DNA of 64,000 nt, from NCBI GenBank assembly GCA_963738025.1, contig CAVTWA010000011.1, forward strand, positions 620,001-684,000, in the 5' to 3' direction. The DNA comes from 20CM-2-55-15 sp963738025. Its GTDB lineage: Bacteria; Acidobacteriota; Terriglobia; 20CM-2-55-15. Position numbers and translations under genes: made by a program. The notes under the pieces are model-generated. The model was not told the origin of the DNA and did not search any database. It was given only the letters and a program-made list of their open reading frames with translations. Position 1 is the stretch's first letter; every line of letters starts with the position of its first letter. Of this stretch, positions 8,433 through 17,197 are shown in pieces.

Positions 8433-8912
8433 TTATAGCATCCGGTACGCATGCACCATCCAGGGAGCAAACCCAGCCCGGTGCCAGGCCTGAGTGGAAG
8501 CTTCGTTCCATGCGTCGTAAATTGTTTCAACTGCGATGGCATTAGCGGCTCGCATCGCTTCGATTGCGCGGTCAATGAGTTGGCCGCCAATCCCCTGCCT
8601 GCGAAACTCGTCCGCGACATATACTGCATCGATGATTCCAATCCGGCGGGGTTCGATGACCGGAGGAACGGATTCCCAGTCGTCGATGCGGGCAGTCAAA
8701 AAACCGATGATTCGTCCATTCTCTTCGGCGACGAAACCCATCGCCGATCGTTGCTTGAATCGATCAGCCAGCCAGCGCGTCATCGAGACCGCAGCGTCCG
8801 GACGGATGTGCATATCCGAACGTGCCACTCTCTGACAGTACTCCAGCCAGGTTTTTTGGATCTGGCCCAGATCGTCTCGCTTCCAAACACGGATAGTCAT
8901 TTCCATTGCCAA
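8433..8912 (-). CDS. GNAT-family N-acetyltransferase
   Basis: 159 residues (ATG 8912; a second in-frame ATG lies two codons later). GNAT fold: strand ITVWKRDDL-like start, GFVAEENGRIIGFL as beta4, IIDAVYVADEFRRQGIGGQLI containing the acetyl-CoA loop R-R-Q-G-I-G, and IYDAWNEASTQAWHRAGFAP as the C-terminal block. The substrate cannot be told. It leads the GNAT-etfB-etfA run; the link to ETF looks positional only. Confidence 0.85.
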   Translation of the reverse strand: MAMEMTIRVWKRDDLGQIQKTWLEYCQRVARSDMHIRPDAAVSMTRWLADRFKQRSAMGFVAEENGRIIGFLTARIDDWESVPPVIEPRRIGIIDAVYVADEFRRQGIGGQLIDRAIEAMRAANAIAVETIYDAWNEASTQAWHRAGFAPWMVHAYRML

Positions 8913-9015
8913 TTTCCCGCTAACCTGACATAAAGATCGAATCGCCCGGGATTATTAAGAAAAATTCACGGAAATAGGGCGAGACCTGCAGTAAGGTTTA
9001 GTCTATTCTTGCTGC

Positions 9016-9609
9016 ATGCTGTCTGAAACCAGAATGGTACCCACTAAAAGCGACAAGAGCATTTATACAACACACGAAGTCAGCCGCCTCCTGCACGTAA
9101 ACCCACGCTCCGTAATTAATTGGATCGAACAGAGTTTACTGCCTTCCTACCGGACGCCCGGTGGACATCGGAGAATCCGCCGCGACGATCTGCTCGCCTT
9201 TCTGCGAAAGCATCAGATCCCGACACCGGAATCCCTTATCGAGGGAACGCTCAGCGTTCTGGTCGTTGACGATGAAAGCGAAATCGTCGATATGGTGAAG
9301 TCCTTCCTCCTCCAGCAAGGCGGTTATGAAGTCGCGACAGCTTCCGACGGTATCTCGGCACTCCTCGAAGTCGGGCGCATAAAACCTGACCTCCTCATTC
9401 TGGATATCATGATTCCCGGAGTCGATGGAATGGAAGTCTGCCGCCGCATCAAGGGCGACAGCACCAACAAAACGATTATTATTGCCGTCAGCGGCAGCGC
9501 CGAACACGAAAACGATATCCTCCGCGCCGGCGCCGATGTCTTCATGGCGAAACCCCTCGACATGGAAAAGCTCCACTTCGAAGCCAAACGACTCCTCCGC
9601 GTCTTGTAA
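9016..9609 (+). CDS. Response regulator with an N-terminal MerR/excisionase-type HTH
   Basis: 197 residues. Residues 15-65 are a MerR-like winged helix (YTTHEVSRLLHVNPRSVINW, then RTPGGHRRIRRDDLLAFL). Residues 78-197 are a CheY receiver: VLVVDDESE with the acidic pair, phospho-acceptor in LLILDIMIPG, Ser/Thr in AVSGSAE and Lys in FMAKPLD. DNA binding at the N terminus with a C-terminal receiver inverts the usual order of response regulators. No kinase gene is adjacent. It is followed by tRNA-Arg. Confidence 0.88.
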   Translation: MLSETRMVPTKSDKSIYTTHEVSRLLHVNPRSVINWIEQSLLPSYRTPGGHRRIRRDDLLAFLRKHQIPTPESLIEGTLSVLVVDDESEIVDMVKSFLLQQGGYEVATASDGISALLEVGRIKPDLLILDIMIPGVDGMEVCRRIKGDSTNKTIIIAVSGSAEHENDILRAGADVFMAKPLDMEKLHFEAKRLLRVL

Positions 9610-9648
9610 GCCTCTTTTTGAGTGTGACATACTGGTAGGGTTTCACGC

Positions 9649-9722
9649 GCGCCCGTAGCTCAGCTGGATAGAGTATCGGACTACGAATCCGAGGGTCAGA
9701 GGTTCGAATCCTCTCGGGCGTA
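9649..9722 (+). tRNA. tRNA-Arg(ACG)
   Basis: Complete cloverleaf: acceptor GCGCCCG with CGGGCGT, U8-A9, D arm GCTC...GAGT, anticodon stem TCGGA/TCCGA with loop CTACGAA giving anticodon ACG (9683-9685), T arm AGAGG-TTCGAATC-CTCT, discriminator A at 9722. CCA is not encoded. The 3' half (9680-9722) is repeated at 21381-21423 and is the insertion site of an 11.7-kb island; the island junction leaves this copy intact. Confidence 0.97.
9680..9722 (+). repeat. attachment site repeat, left copy (within tRNA-Arg)
   Basis: The 43 bases from the anticodon loop to the discriminator base are repeated at 21381-21423; the only difference is G at 9694 versus A at 21395. This copy completes the functional tRNA gene. 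Confidence 0.9.
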
Positions 9723-9914
9723 TTGAAAACAAAGCAGAAAGCCCGGCACTGTTGCCGGGCTTTTTGTTTAGGGTGCGGATAGGGTGCGGATTTGTGTTAC
9801 GCAGCTTTCGCGTCGTACGACAGCGTTAATGCCACATTCGAAGGCGGTGCCCGTCGTGCGAGTGAGCGTGCGGGAAACAAATATTGGGATGGTGAAGCTA
9901 CCTGGAAAGGGTAG

Positions 9915-10166
9915 GAGCGGATTCTCTTTGAGCACGAAGTCCCCATCCGCCGAAAGCGCGCCCGCATGTTTTATCTCGATCACGTCGAAAGCGAGGGCCG
10001 CTTGCTGTTTGAAGAAGTCGTGAAGATGGACCTGGAAGGAATCGTCTGTAAGCGAAAGGACTCCCCGGACAAGGTGACCGAGAAGCCTTCAAGGTACTGG
10101 ATCAAGGTGAAGAATCCGCGATACAGCCAGTTGGAGGGGCGTGAGGAGTTGTTCGAGCGTAATTAG
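9915..10166 (+). pseudogene. C-terminal fragment of an ATP-dependent DNA ligase (LigD-like)
   Basis: The frame is open from 9915, after a stop, to 10166; an internal ATG at 9966 begins MFYLDHVESEGRLLFE. DLEGIVCKRKDSPDKV followed by YWIKVKNPRYSQLEGREELF matches the end of the adenylation domain (motif IV and V, including K-x-K) of LigD-type ATP-dependent ligases. The catalytic Lys motif I and everything upstream are missing, as is the OB fold. It is a remnant, not a working ligase. Confidence 0.7.
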
Positions 10167-10572
10167 CCGTGTCGGGCGTAGGCATGCCGGATCTCGGCGG
10201 CAACTAGAATCTCCTTCTGGGATCGGTGACCAAGTGGCCGCAGCCGTACAAATATAAATCGCGTGCGAAGCATCATGTTGCGACACGGACGACATGCCTA
10301 AAGGGATTGACGGCCACTCCACTTTTGCCGTTAATGGTTTGATCGCCGGTGCCCGCTCTGAGTGATTGAGGAGTCGCCAATCGTGCGGCTGCTCGTCCAC
10401 AGCGATGTGTGTGTTTGTTGTTCCGCTGCCCATGACGGCAGGACTTAGAAAAGAAACCTGCCTTCCTCCGTGGTTCTGCGGATTGGCGTCGGCAGTGCCT
10501 CACCCATAGGCTGAATCTTTCGTCGCAACTCAACTCAGTAATCGGCAATTAACGTGACAAATGGAGGACAGA
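10167..10572. other. Island spacer without a recognisable gene
   Basis: 406 bases between the ligase remnant and the S74 gene. No frame on either strand shows a domain I recognise or a ribosome binding site. It ends in the promoter and GGAGG ribosome binding site (10563-10567) of the next gene. Confidence 0.4.
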
Positions 10573-12897
10573 ATGACCCGCCGCCGATCTATCCGCATGT
10601 CTGGATTTGTCGCCATCGCGCTTCTTCTCTCGTTCCCGACGCTTCCATTCGCACAGCAAGGGGTGCAAACGGCCGACACGGGAGTGGTGCCGCGGCTCGT
10701 GACCTTCAGCGGCATCCTGCGGGACGCACAAGGCCAGCTGTTGCAAGGAGTCGTCGGTGCGACGTTTTCCTTGTACAGAGACCAGCAGGGTGGAGCCCCA
10801 CTGTGGACGGAGAATCAGAACGTGCGGTTGGACGAGTCCGGGCGATACTCCTTACTGCTAGGAGCGACACGGGCGTCTGGATTACCGACCGACTTGTTCA
10901 TTTCAGCCGAGCAGCGGTGGTTGGGCGTGCAGGCACAACTGCCGGGAGAACCAGAACAACCTCGCGTATTGCTTGTCAGCGTGCCTTACGCCCTGAAGGC
11001 AGCCGATGCCGACACTCTTGGGGGCTTTCCTGCGTCTGCTTTTATGCCCGCGTCGCCGGACGGGATTTCAGGTAGAGGTTCCAGTGACGCCCTGTCCAGA
11101 GCCGTGTCGGCTAAAATTGATAACACGAAGACCAACACGCAGAGTGCTCTTAGCAGTAATGGCCCCAACACGCTTGCCAAATGGGACAATGCTGGTACAA
11201 ATCTCGTGAACTCCGTTGTTGTCGATAACAATGGCAATGTCGGTATTGGAACCAGCAGCGCATCGCAGCGATTGGTTGTAACGGGTACTGGTTCCAACGT
11301 CTGGGCTCAATTCGATGCTGGCACCGGCTTCAATTCGGGATCGATCTATTCGGAGAACAACATTCCGAAAGGGTACCTCTACCATCCGGCAGGAACCGCG
11401 GATCTGAGATTCGCGGATGGCAATGGCGGGAATAAAGTGACCTTACAACTCGGTACAGGGAATCTGGGTATTGGAACGAATACTCCTGGACAGCGGCTGG
11501 TCGTGACCGGTTCGGGTGGAAACGTCTGGTCTCAATTTGACGCGGCAACTGGATTCAATTCGGGGTCCATCTACTCGGAAAATGATGTTCCAAAAGGGTA
11601 CCTCTATCATCCGGCAGGAACCGCGGATCTGAGATTCGCGGATGGCAAAGGCGCGGATAAGGTGACCGTCCAACTCGGTACAGGAAACGTCGGAATCGGG
11701 ACCAACAATCCGGCAGCAAAGCTCGATGTGGCGGGAGACCTGAAGGTGAGCGGCAACATCCTGGGGACGCTCAACCTCAATGCGGGAACGGTCAACTTGA
11801 ATGCGGGGGGCGCGCTGCAGATCAACGGAAGCCCATTCGTGTCCAATTTCGGCACCGACAATACCTATCTTGGATCCAATGCTGGCAATATGTCCATGGA
11901 CGCCAGGGAGAATACGGCCACCGGTTCCTCTGCGCTCCACAGCAACACGACGGGCGGTGGGAATACGGCCAGCGGGTACTCCGCACTCTCCCAAAACACG
12001 ACGGGCGCTGGGAATACGGCCAGCGGGTACTTTGCACTTTTCGAAAACACGACAGGCAGTGCGAATACGGCCAGCGGTGAGTTCGCCATGTACGGGAACA
12101 CGACGGGCAATACGAATACAGCCAGCGGGTACGCCGCACTTTTCGAAAACACGACAGGCAGTGATAATACGGCCTTGGGCGACTTTGCGCTCGACCAAAA
12201 CAGGACAGGGAGCAACAATACGGCCTTAGGCGACTTTGCCGGATTCACCACCAACATCAACAATGCCAATAGAACTGGCTCGAATAACACATTCATCGGC
12301 TATAACTCTGGACCAGGAACGGCGGTGGAGATCGATAATGCTACGGCCATTGGTGCGAACGCCCTTGTCTCTGCCAGCAACACCCTCGTCCTTGGCGCTC
12401 CTGGAGTCAGCGTCGCCATCGGGGCGTCGACTGCAGCGACGACTCTTCAAGTTGCTGGGAACATCCGAGTCGGAACCAGCGGAACAAACGGTTGCATCCA
12501 AGGATTCGGTGGTTCAGCGATAGCAGGCACTTGTTCATCCGACATGCGCCTGAAACGCGACATCGAGCCGTTCGTATCTGTGCTCGATAAAGTCACGCAG
12601 TTAGAACCCGTCTCTTACAACTGGAACACTGACGAGCACCCGGAGTACCACTTCGGCGGTGAACGCACGCAGGGTCTGATTGCTCAAGATGTGGAAAAAG
12701 TGTTTCCCAACATGGTGTCGACCGATGAGCGCGGCTATAAAGCCGTCAACTACAGCCAATTGCCTTTGTTGCTCTTGCAAGCGCTTCGGGAGCTTAAGAC
12801 GAACAGCGATTCAACCATTCACGAGCAGCAGTCTCAGATCCAGGAGCTCAAAACGGAAATAGAAGCTCTGAAGTTGCGTCTTGATCATCGAAATTAG
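10573..12897 (+). CDS. Secreted beta-repeat protein with C-terminal S74 intramolecular chaperone domain
   Basis: 774 residues from ATG 10573, chosen because GGAGG lies 5 bases upstream; an ATG at 10561 would lie before that site. Signal peptide MTRRRSIRMSGFVAIALLLS...FAQQ. Residues 30-140 form a prealbumin-like N-terminal domain (TFSGILRDAQGQLLQGVVGA). Two 75-residue copies follow (11236-11685), then seven 17-residue NTASGY-x-AL-x-x-NTTG repeats resembling trimeric left-handed beta-roll heads. The C terminus, SDMRLKRDIEPF ... AQDVEKVFPNMV, is a peptidase S74 self-cleaving trimerisation chaperone, ending in a coiled coil. Likely a trimeric surface fibre. It is the only large intact island gene upstream of the dioxygenase. 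Confidence 0.82.
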   Translation: MTRRRSIRMSGFVAIALLLSFPTLPFAQQGVQTADTGVVPRLVTFSGILRDAQGQLLQGVVGATFSLYRDQQGGAPLWTENQNVRLDESGRYSLLLGATRASGLPTDLFISAEQRWLGVQAQLPGEPEQPRVLLVSVPYALKAADADTLGGFPASAFMPASPDGISGRGSSDALSRAVSAKIDNTKTNTQSALSSNGPNTLAKWDNAGTNLVNSVVVDNNGNVGIGTSSASQRLVVTGTGSNVWAQFDAGTGFNSGSIYSENNIPKGYLYHPAGTADLRFADGNGGNKVTLQLGTGNLGIGTNTPGQRLVVTGSGGNVWSQFDAATGFNSGSIYSENDVPKGYLYHPAGTADLRFADGKGADKVTVQLGTGNVGIGTNNPAAKLDVAGDLKVSGNILGTLNLNAGTVNLNAGGALQINGSPFVSNFGTDNTYLGSNAGNMSMDARENTATGSSALHSNTTGGGNTASGYSALSQNTTGAGNTASGYFALFENTTGSANTASGEFAMYGNTTGNTNTASGYAALFENTTGSDNTALGDFALDQNRTGSNNTALGDFAGFTTNINNANRTGSNNTFIGYNSGPGTAVEIDNATAIGANALVSASNTLVLGAPGVSVAIGASTAATTLQVAGNIRVGTSGTNGCIQGFGGSAIAGTCSSDMRLKRDIEPFVSVLDKVTQLEPVSYNWNTDEHPEYHFGGERTQGLIAQDVEKVFPNMVSTDERGYKAVNYSQLPLLLLQALRELKTNSDSTIHEQQSQIQELKTEIEALKLRLDHRN
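11236..11685 (+). repeat. Tandem 225-bp duplication inside the S74 gene
   Basis: Units 11236-11460 and 11461-11685 encode near-identical 75-residue modules (NVGIGT... to ...VQLGTG). A third NVGIGTNNPAAKLDV starts at 11686 but diverges. A typical sign of module gain and loss in fibre shafts. Confidence 0.9.
11911..12267 (+). repeat. Seven 51-bp tandem repeats (17-residue beta-roll units)
   Basis: AATACGGCC or a near match starts at 11911, 11962, 12013, 12064, 12115, 12166 and 12217, exactly 51 bases apart and in frame. Units read N-T-A-S-G-Y-x-A-L-x-x-N-T-T-G-x-x. The strict period suggests unequal recombination as a source of length variation. Confidence 0.92.
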
Positions 12898-12989
12898 AAG
12901 TCGACCGCCCAAAAACGAGTTGTGAAAAACCGGGTGCGCCCAGGGTGCGAAATTCCGATTTTCTTGCGGGATTCTGCGGAGTCCTGTGG

Positions 12990-13277
12990 CTATTTGATCC
13001 ACTCGGGCTTAGAGCCCCACTGTAAAGTTACATTCAGCGGCTGCTCCGAATTGCCCTGAAGCGTTTGTGCGGGCTTGCCTTCGGTGCGATCAAAGACTTC
13101 ACGCAATGCGCTGATGTCGCCGGCGGCGGCAGACTTCACCAATGTTTCAATAAGAACTTCGGCGTCTTTACGAGCAAGCAACATGCGCAAGCGTTCGGTT
13201 AAGGCTTTGCCGGCGGGCGGTCGCCCTTTAGGGTCGGCATTGTTACCAGGACCGAAACTTGTCGAACTACGTGCCAT
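12990..13277 (-). CDS. Hypothetical protein, DUF5681-like
   Basis: 95 residues. GPGNNADPKGRPPAGKALTE at the N terminus matches the N-P-K-G-R-P start of small proteins often found in phage and mobile-element contexts and annotated DUF5681. It is followed by a helical segment (LRMLLARKDAEVLIETLVKS, then AAAGDISALREVFDRTEGKP). Similar proteins may relate to small terminase-like factors, but I do not assign a function. Isolated in the island. Confidence 0.55.
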   Translation of the reverse strand: MARSSTSFGPGNNADPKGRPPAGKALTERLRMLLARKDAEVLIETLVKSAAAGDISALREVFDRTEGKPAQTLQGNSEQPLNVTLQWGSKPEWIK

Positions 13278-13479
13278 ATTTGCCCGATTTAAGCGGGTTA
13301 ACGCTTTGCATTATTACACGTTCTGTAGAGGACAATTGGAGTCACTTCTGACTGGACCCGTTGCAGCATCCGGCCTGCATGCGCGTTCGCTTCATCGGGG
13401 CAGCGCGTCATGGTTGCCCTCGACTGTTCCGCCAACAAATAGACGGAACCACTCCACGAAAGCTCTGTAGTCCGCTTGC

Positions 13480-13713
13480 TCACGGCCCCTCCTCAGATCC
13501 GGTTATCGCCTTTACAACGTCTCCAAGAGTCTTCGGCTTCGTGTCCGGGAACAACGATTTCGCAGCGGCCTCTACTGCACACACTGCCTCCTTCACCGCA
13601 TTCTCAGGATCTGGACTAGAGGCGTGACGAAAGTATTTAACAGCTTTGGCATAGTGCTTCCGGGCCTCATCCAATCGAGGGTCCCCTAACACAACCTCGG
13701 CGCGGGTAATCAT
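13480..13713 (-). pseudogene. C-terminal fragment of an AbiJ-like abortive-infection protein
   Basis: 77 residues; the frame stays open nine codons upstream of the ATG, then meets a stop. The pattern DPRLDEARKHYAKAVKYF, ENAVKEAVCAVEAAAKSLFP, KTLGDVVKAI matches the helical C-terminal domain of AbiJ-related (HEPN-like) proteins: x-E-A-R-K-H then N-x-x-K-E-A-x-x-A-V-E-A then T-L-G-D. Those proteins are about 250-300 residues, so the N-terminal part is missing. Family assignment is from pattern memory. Other defence-type remnants lie nearby. Confidence 0.5.
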
Positions 13714-13846
13714 GTCCGTCGTATGACGTTCGACTGGCGGCTATGTCGTCTATCGCGTTGAGGCCGATGGCGTGCCTCTTTGCGTTGTCACCAGGAAGAT
13801 AGAGTAGAAGAGAAACGCATCAGAGACGTCGGACCTTATTTTGGAC

Positions 13847-14791
13847 CTACCAGTTGAACGGGCCCTGGATCTCCATTTCCTTGTTCATGCCGGGTGGGAT
13901 GTAGTGGCATACATAGGAGCGCCGGGTCAGGCTGGGTTTGCGAATGGCATCCCCGCCATGAATCATCATGCCGTGCCAGAGAAACCATTCACCTTTCCTG
14001 GCAATGAAAGTCTTTCGTTCGTATCGAAGCGCAACGTCAGCAAGAAAACGATGGTACTCGTCGATCAAGGCGGGCTTGCAAGTCTTCAGAATGGTCTGCG
14101 GGTAATTGTCGAATTGGGTGAACAGTTTCTCTCGATGTGAACCCGGATAATAGACGAGCGGCCCGCTATCCGGATCAATGTCCTCGCAGGCAAGCCATGC
14201 CCCGATGAGGTGGTTCATCGGCGATACCGCAAACACAGCCGTATCCTGATGAAGACCTTGCTCAGAACCGAATGTGAAATTGATGGTGTAACTCGGATCT
14301 GCCTTCCGGCCGAGAATCAAATGAGACCAGCGGGCAAGAGCTGCGCTTTGAAAAATTCGGCGTGCGCTTTCGGAATGCGAAACGAACTGGTGTATGCGCC
14401 ATCGGGCCTCTCGTCTGTGCCTTTCCTTTGTCGGAGTATCGAGTTGAACCAATTTACTATGGTCTACACCGGGCGGGTCCTCGGGATTTATCCGGAGATC
14501 GTCGATTTTTAGATTTGGGATCGGTGTCGTTGTTGTCCAGACGTTATCCAGGTCCGCCATCATACCGTCGACGTCTTCTACCTGCACAACATCTCGAAGC
14601 ACGACGTAACCGTATTCGACCCAATTTCGAAGGGCCTCGAATTCCGAATCCGAAAGAGATTCCGCCTTCCGTCGCTGTTCCAGCAGGACCAGGGCATTCG
14701 GATGATCAAACCATGGCAGTTCAGATGGAATGTTTTTCCATTGCTTCACTCGACTCGAGCGAAATTTCAGGAGATTCTTCAGTCCCAACAT
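13847..14791 (-). CDS. Phytanoyl-CoA dioxygenase (PhyH) family protein
   Basis: 314 residues. Fe(II)/2-oxoglutarate oxygenase of the PhyH superfamily. The metal triad is visible as H181-Q-D183 (GLHQDTAVF) and H278 (WHGMMIHGG), with R290 the probable 2-oxoglutarate anchor. The segment GAWLACEDIDPDSGPLVYYPGSH is the classic PhyH cupin block. The substrate is unknown; relatives hydroxylate lipids, secondary metabolites or amino-acid derivatives. It is apparently intact, the largest metabolic cargo gene of the island, and has no biosynthetic partners nearby. Confidence 0.88.
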   Translation of the reverse strand: MLGLKNLLKFRSSRVKQWKNIPSELPWFDHPNALVLLEQRRKAESLSDSEFEALRNWVEYGYVVLRDVVQVEDVDGMMADLDNVWTTTTPIPNLKIDDLRINPEDPPGVDHSKLVQLDTPTKERHRREARWRIHQFVSHSESARRIFQSAALARWSHLILGRKADPSYTINFTFGSEQGLHQDTAVFAVSPMNHLIGAWLACEDIDPDSGPLVYYPGSHREKLFTQFDNYPQTILKTCKPALIDEYHRFLADVALRYERKTFIARKGEWFLWHGMMIHGGDAIRKPSLTRRSYVCHYIPPGMNKEMEIQGPFNW

Positions 14792-14922
14792 GGTGTACCT
14801 ATCTTCCGTAGGTGCGGTCCGTGACCGCGCCTACAGCCAGCGGCTTCCGACTCCATGGGCAAAGCGCCCTTCAGAAGACGGATTTTGACTAGTTCACAAC
14901 CGGGGGCACTTCGACGTCGGCT

Positions 14923-15275
14923 TCAACGAGTGTCGTCGCTGCTGTCTCCGCCCAGGGCGACGAATCCTTCTCTTTGAATTGTTTGCTTGTTTAGTTTTTG
15001 AGGATTGAGAACGAAAATCGCGGCGTCATCGGTTTCAACCCTTCCTCGTTGAGCAAAGTAGATAGCGCAAACGAAATTTTCGGTCCAATCCACCAGGCGA
15101 GTGGGTAATCCATAATGTTGCATGGCAAACACGAGGCCCCAGTCGGACCGCTCTTGGGGCTCTAACAATTGCCAACCACGAGCCTTGAAGCGGTGAAACA
15201 GTGTCTTCATTAAAAGCAGATGGCAGCACGGAAAGTTCAATCGTTAAGAGCGTAGGCAGACGCTTCCATCTCATA
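14923..15275 (-). pseudogene. FRG-domain protein, frameshifted remnant
   Basis: The frame 14923-15240 (TTG start if read alone) contains the FRG-domain core MQHYGLPTRLVDWTENFVCAI followed by YFAQ and DDAAIFVLNP. The upstream part of the domain appears in another frame (15035-15274, around LPTLLTIELSVLPSAFNED), so a frameshift near 15210-15220 probably broke the gene. FRG proteins are often found in phage-defence and mobile contexts; their biochemical activity is not settled. Only the middle of the domain is preserved. Confidence 0.65.
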
Positions 15276-15316
15276 ACATCGGATGAACTTCTGGTTTCAA
15301 CGCGAAAAAGTTCTGG

Positions 15317-15664
15317 CTATCTTACGTGGAGTCCGGAGGAGCATCTTGACCGCAGAAAAGTTTTCCTGACGCGAAACAAACTTTGCCCGGTAGCTTGGCG
15401 CTTTTCGTTAAAACATATGAGGGGTTCGATATGAGTAATGCAAGCTTTGCGTCCGCCCCGCACCTTTTCTCCTTCACTCCAGATGATTTTGCCCGCACTG
15501 AGAAATACCCATTCGGGAATCTCGTTCTTCCCTCTTGCAAGATATTGTTCCTTCCGACGTTTCTTCAGTGCCTGCAGCTCCGTGAGCAAAATGTCGGAGA
15601 TATCGATCTTCCGGGGGTTTGTCTCTCTTTGTTTATAGCGGGAGCTGGACAGACGAGGGGACAT
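15317..15664 (-). pseudogene. Tyrosine recombinase (phage integrase) fragment
   Basis: The segment TNPRKIDISDILLTELQALK then KEQYLARGKNEIPEWVF resembles the stretch between the first catalytic Arg and the R-H motif in tyrosine recombinases (a K-x-x-K-x-R-x-I/V-D-L/I-S pattern, helix, x-W-V-F). The essential H-x-L-R-H and C-terminal Tyr are absent; after about residue 70 the sequence no longer resembles the family. It probably derives from the enzyme that integrated this island into tRNA-Arg. Confidence 0.6.
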
Positions 15665-16173
15665 ACAAGAATAGCAAGCCGATCATATCTTTAGACCGAA
15701 CACACGTACGGTAAACTGCCGTCAGGCATTCGTATGACTCAAGAAATCACGGTCGTCCTGAAGACCTGCCAGTGCGGCGGTGGCCAAATCTTGCTGCCGA
15801 AGACAGTCGGGAAATTCGTGAACGACGAGCACAAGATCCGCTACCCACAACGAACGCCGGCGCAAGACCGACCGACGTATCCGCACGGTCTCAAAATAGT
15901 AAATCGCGGAGCGCGTACATCTTTGCTGCATGCGACTTTCGTCCGGCTTCCAGCGCCTTCAGGCCGGTCTCGCCGGCATAGGGAGCCGAAGCACGGTTTT
16001 TATCGATGGCATCCTGCAGCAGTGCCGTTGGCCGGGCACCGATTCACTGGTTACAGTGCGGGCTGCTTTTTGCCTATGCAGACAAAACTCGCGGCCGCGT
16101 TGAACATGGATCCAGCGTTGGTCCAGGTTTGGCAGCCGGCTGATTGGACGGGTATGCGGAGGTTTGAACGTCT
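15665..16173. other. Non-coding or degraded island segment
   Basis: About 500 bases with open frames on both strands but none with a recognised domain, good codon pattern or ribosome binding site. A 247-codon plus-strand frame from 15734 runs antisense through higA and looks like a shadow. I see nothing supportable. Confidence 0.35.
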
Positions 16174-16524
16174 TTACTTTTTCCGTCGCGGTGCGCTTGC
16201 GCGGGCAGCGTGCGCCCCCGACGCAGCACTCATGGCTCTCATTGCGCGTACGGGTTCGAACTCGATTTTGAGTCTACAGCCGGTCGCACGAGCAAACCGC
16301 GCGAGAGCGGCGGTTGACGGGCGAACCTCGCCGCTTTCTAGCCGTGCCATGTATGACTGTGATGTGTTCATGCGCTTTGCAAGTTCCGTCTGTGACAGCC
16401 CGGCCCTCGTTCGAGCCTCGATCAAGGCCCGCGCAAGCTGGTACTCCTCACTCAGTCCCTCATATTCCGCATTGTAAGTGGGATCTTTCATCCAGCGGTG
16501 ATGCAGATCGATCGCTTTAGTCAT
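16174..16524 (-). CDS. higA: XRE-family antitoxin (HigA-like)
   Basis: 116 residues. A helix-turn-helix at about 35-90: ARALIEARTRAGLSQTELAK then RMNTSQSYMARLESGEVRPS, followed by LARFARATGCRLKIEF. The N-terminal DPTYNAEYEGLSEEYQLA is typical of antitoxins paired with Gp49/HigB toxins. The tail is Ala/Arg/Lys rich. It overlaps the upstream toxin gene by four bases (ATGA), giving toxin-first order as in higBA; the antitoxin probably represses the operon. Confidence 0.85.
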   Translation of the reverse strand: MTKAIDLHHRWMKDPTYNAEYEGLSEEYQLARALIEARTRAGLSQTELAKRMNTSQSYMARLESGEVRPSTAALARFARATGCRLKIEFEPVRAMRAMSAASGAHAARASAPRRKK

Positions 16525-16847
16525 TGCCCTAACTCCTTTGCCCGCGTTAATGCCAACTGGATCTCGGCGTTCGGCGTCTTTGGCGTTTTCTTCACGAAGA
16601 CTCGGACAACCACGATGCGCTCGCCCTTCGCCGTCACGTACAGAGCGCGGGCGATACCGTCCCTACCCTTGATTCGAATTTCCCATAGCTTTCCGTCTAC
16701 GTGTTTCACATGCGGCTCGCTAACCCTTGTCAGGCCGACGGCCGCAATCAACTCAGAAATGCGAACAAATCGTGCGCGCATGTCAGCGGGTAGTGCTTCT
16801 AACTCGTGCTCCACGGTCTTATTTAAGATCTCGACAGACCAAGTCAC
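16521..16847 (-). CDS. higB: HigB/Gp49-like (RelE superfamily) toxin
   Basis: 108 residues. The segments EALPADMRARFVRI, PHVKHVDGKLWEIRIKGRDG and IARALYVTAKGERIVVVRVF followed by VKKTPKTPNAEIQLALTRAK match phage-derived Gp49-like HigB toxins, which cleave mRNA on the ribosome. Conserved L-W-E-I-R and F-x-K-K-T/P-x-K-T-P are in place, so the toxin looks intact. It may stabilise the island. No clear ribosome binding site was picked out. Confidence 0.87.
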   Translation of the reverse strand: MTWSVEILNKTVEHELEALPADMRARFVRISELIAAVGLTRVSEPHVKHVDGKLWEIRIKGRDGIARALYVTAKGERIVVVRVFVKKTPKTPNAEIQLALTRAKELGQ

Positions 16848-16947
16848 TAAAGCGACTATACCACATCTGGTATAACAAGGGAATAATGGCGGTCATAGAC
16901 CGCCCCTATCTGCCGCTGTGGGTGCAAGCTTCAATTCCAGGTAGTTT

Positions 16948-17124
16948 GTGTATCAGGACGCCCGGAACGTCTTCGTTAACGGGATTTTTCGCAATGGCGA
17001 CGAACGGCTGATCGCAACCGACACGAGGATCGACATCAATCCTGCTTTATCTGCAATTGCGCAAATCGACAAGATTTTTAAATATCCCTCTTCTCGAAAT
17101 CAGGGAAAGCGGGCGTCCATATAA
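16948..17124 (+). pseudogene. Possible coding remnant of unknown family
   Basis: From a GTG at 16948 to TAA at 17124 the plus strand reads a protein-like sequence (YQDARNVFVNGIFRNGDERL, then ATDTRIDINPALSAIAQIDK). A stop lies directly upstream. It has the composition of a real gene end but I recognise no family, and no start signal is visible. The rest of 16848-17197 shows nothing else. Confidence 0.25.
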
Positions 17125-17197
17125 AGAAGTTCTGGACTGCGCTGAGTATTCCCAGCCCTGCCCGACGCTCGGGCCGCGTTCTTGCCGGTCATGGCAT

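Noticed and set aside
11911..12267. CRISPR-like array
   Set aside because: The 51-bp repeats are contiguous, in frame and code for beta-roll units; no spacers. No CRISPR array seen elsewhere in the window.
10573..12897. Prophage tail region
   Set aside because: The S74 domain occurs in tail fibres, but the protein has a signal peptide and no phage structural gene is adjacent.
15734..16477. 247-codon plus-strand frame
   Set aside because: Its second half is antisense to higA, whose HTH is clear; no motif or ribosome binding site in the first half.
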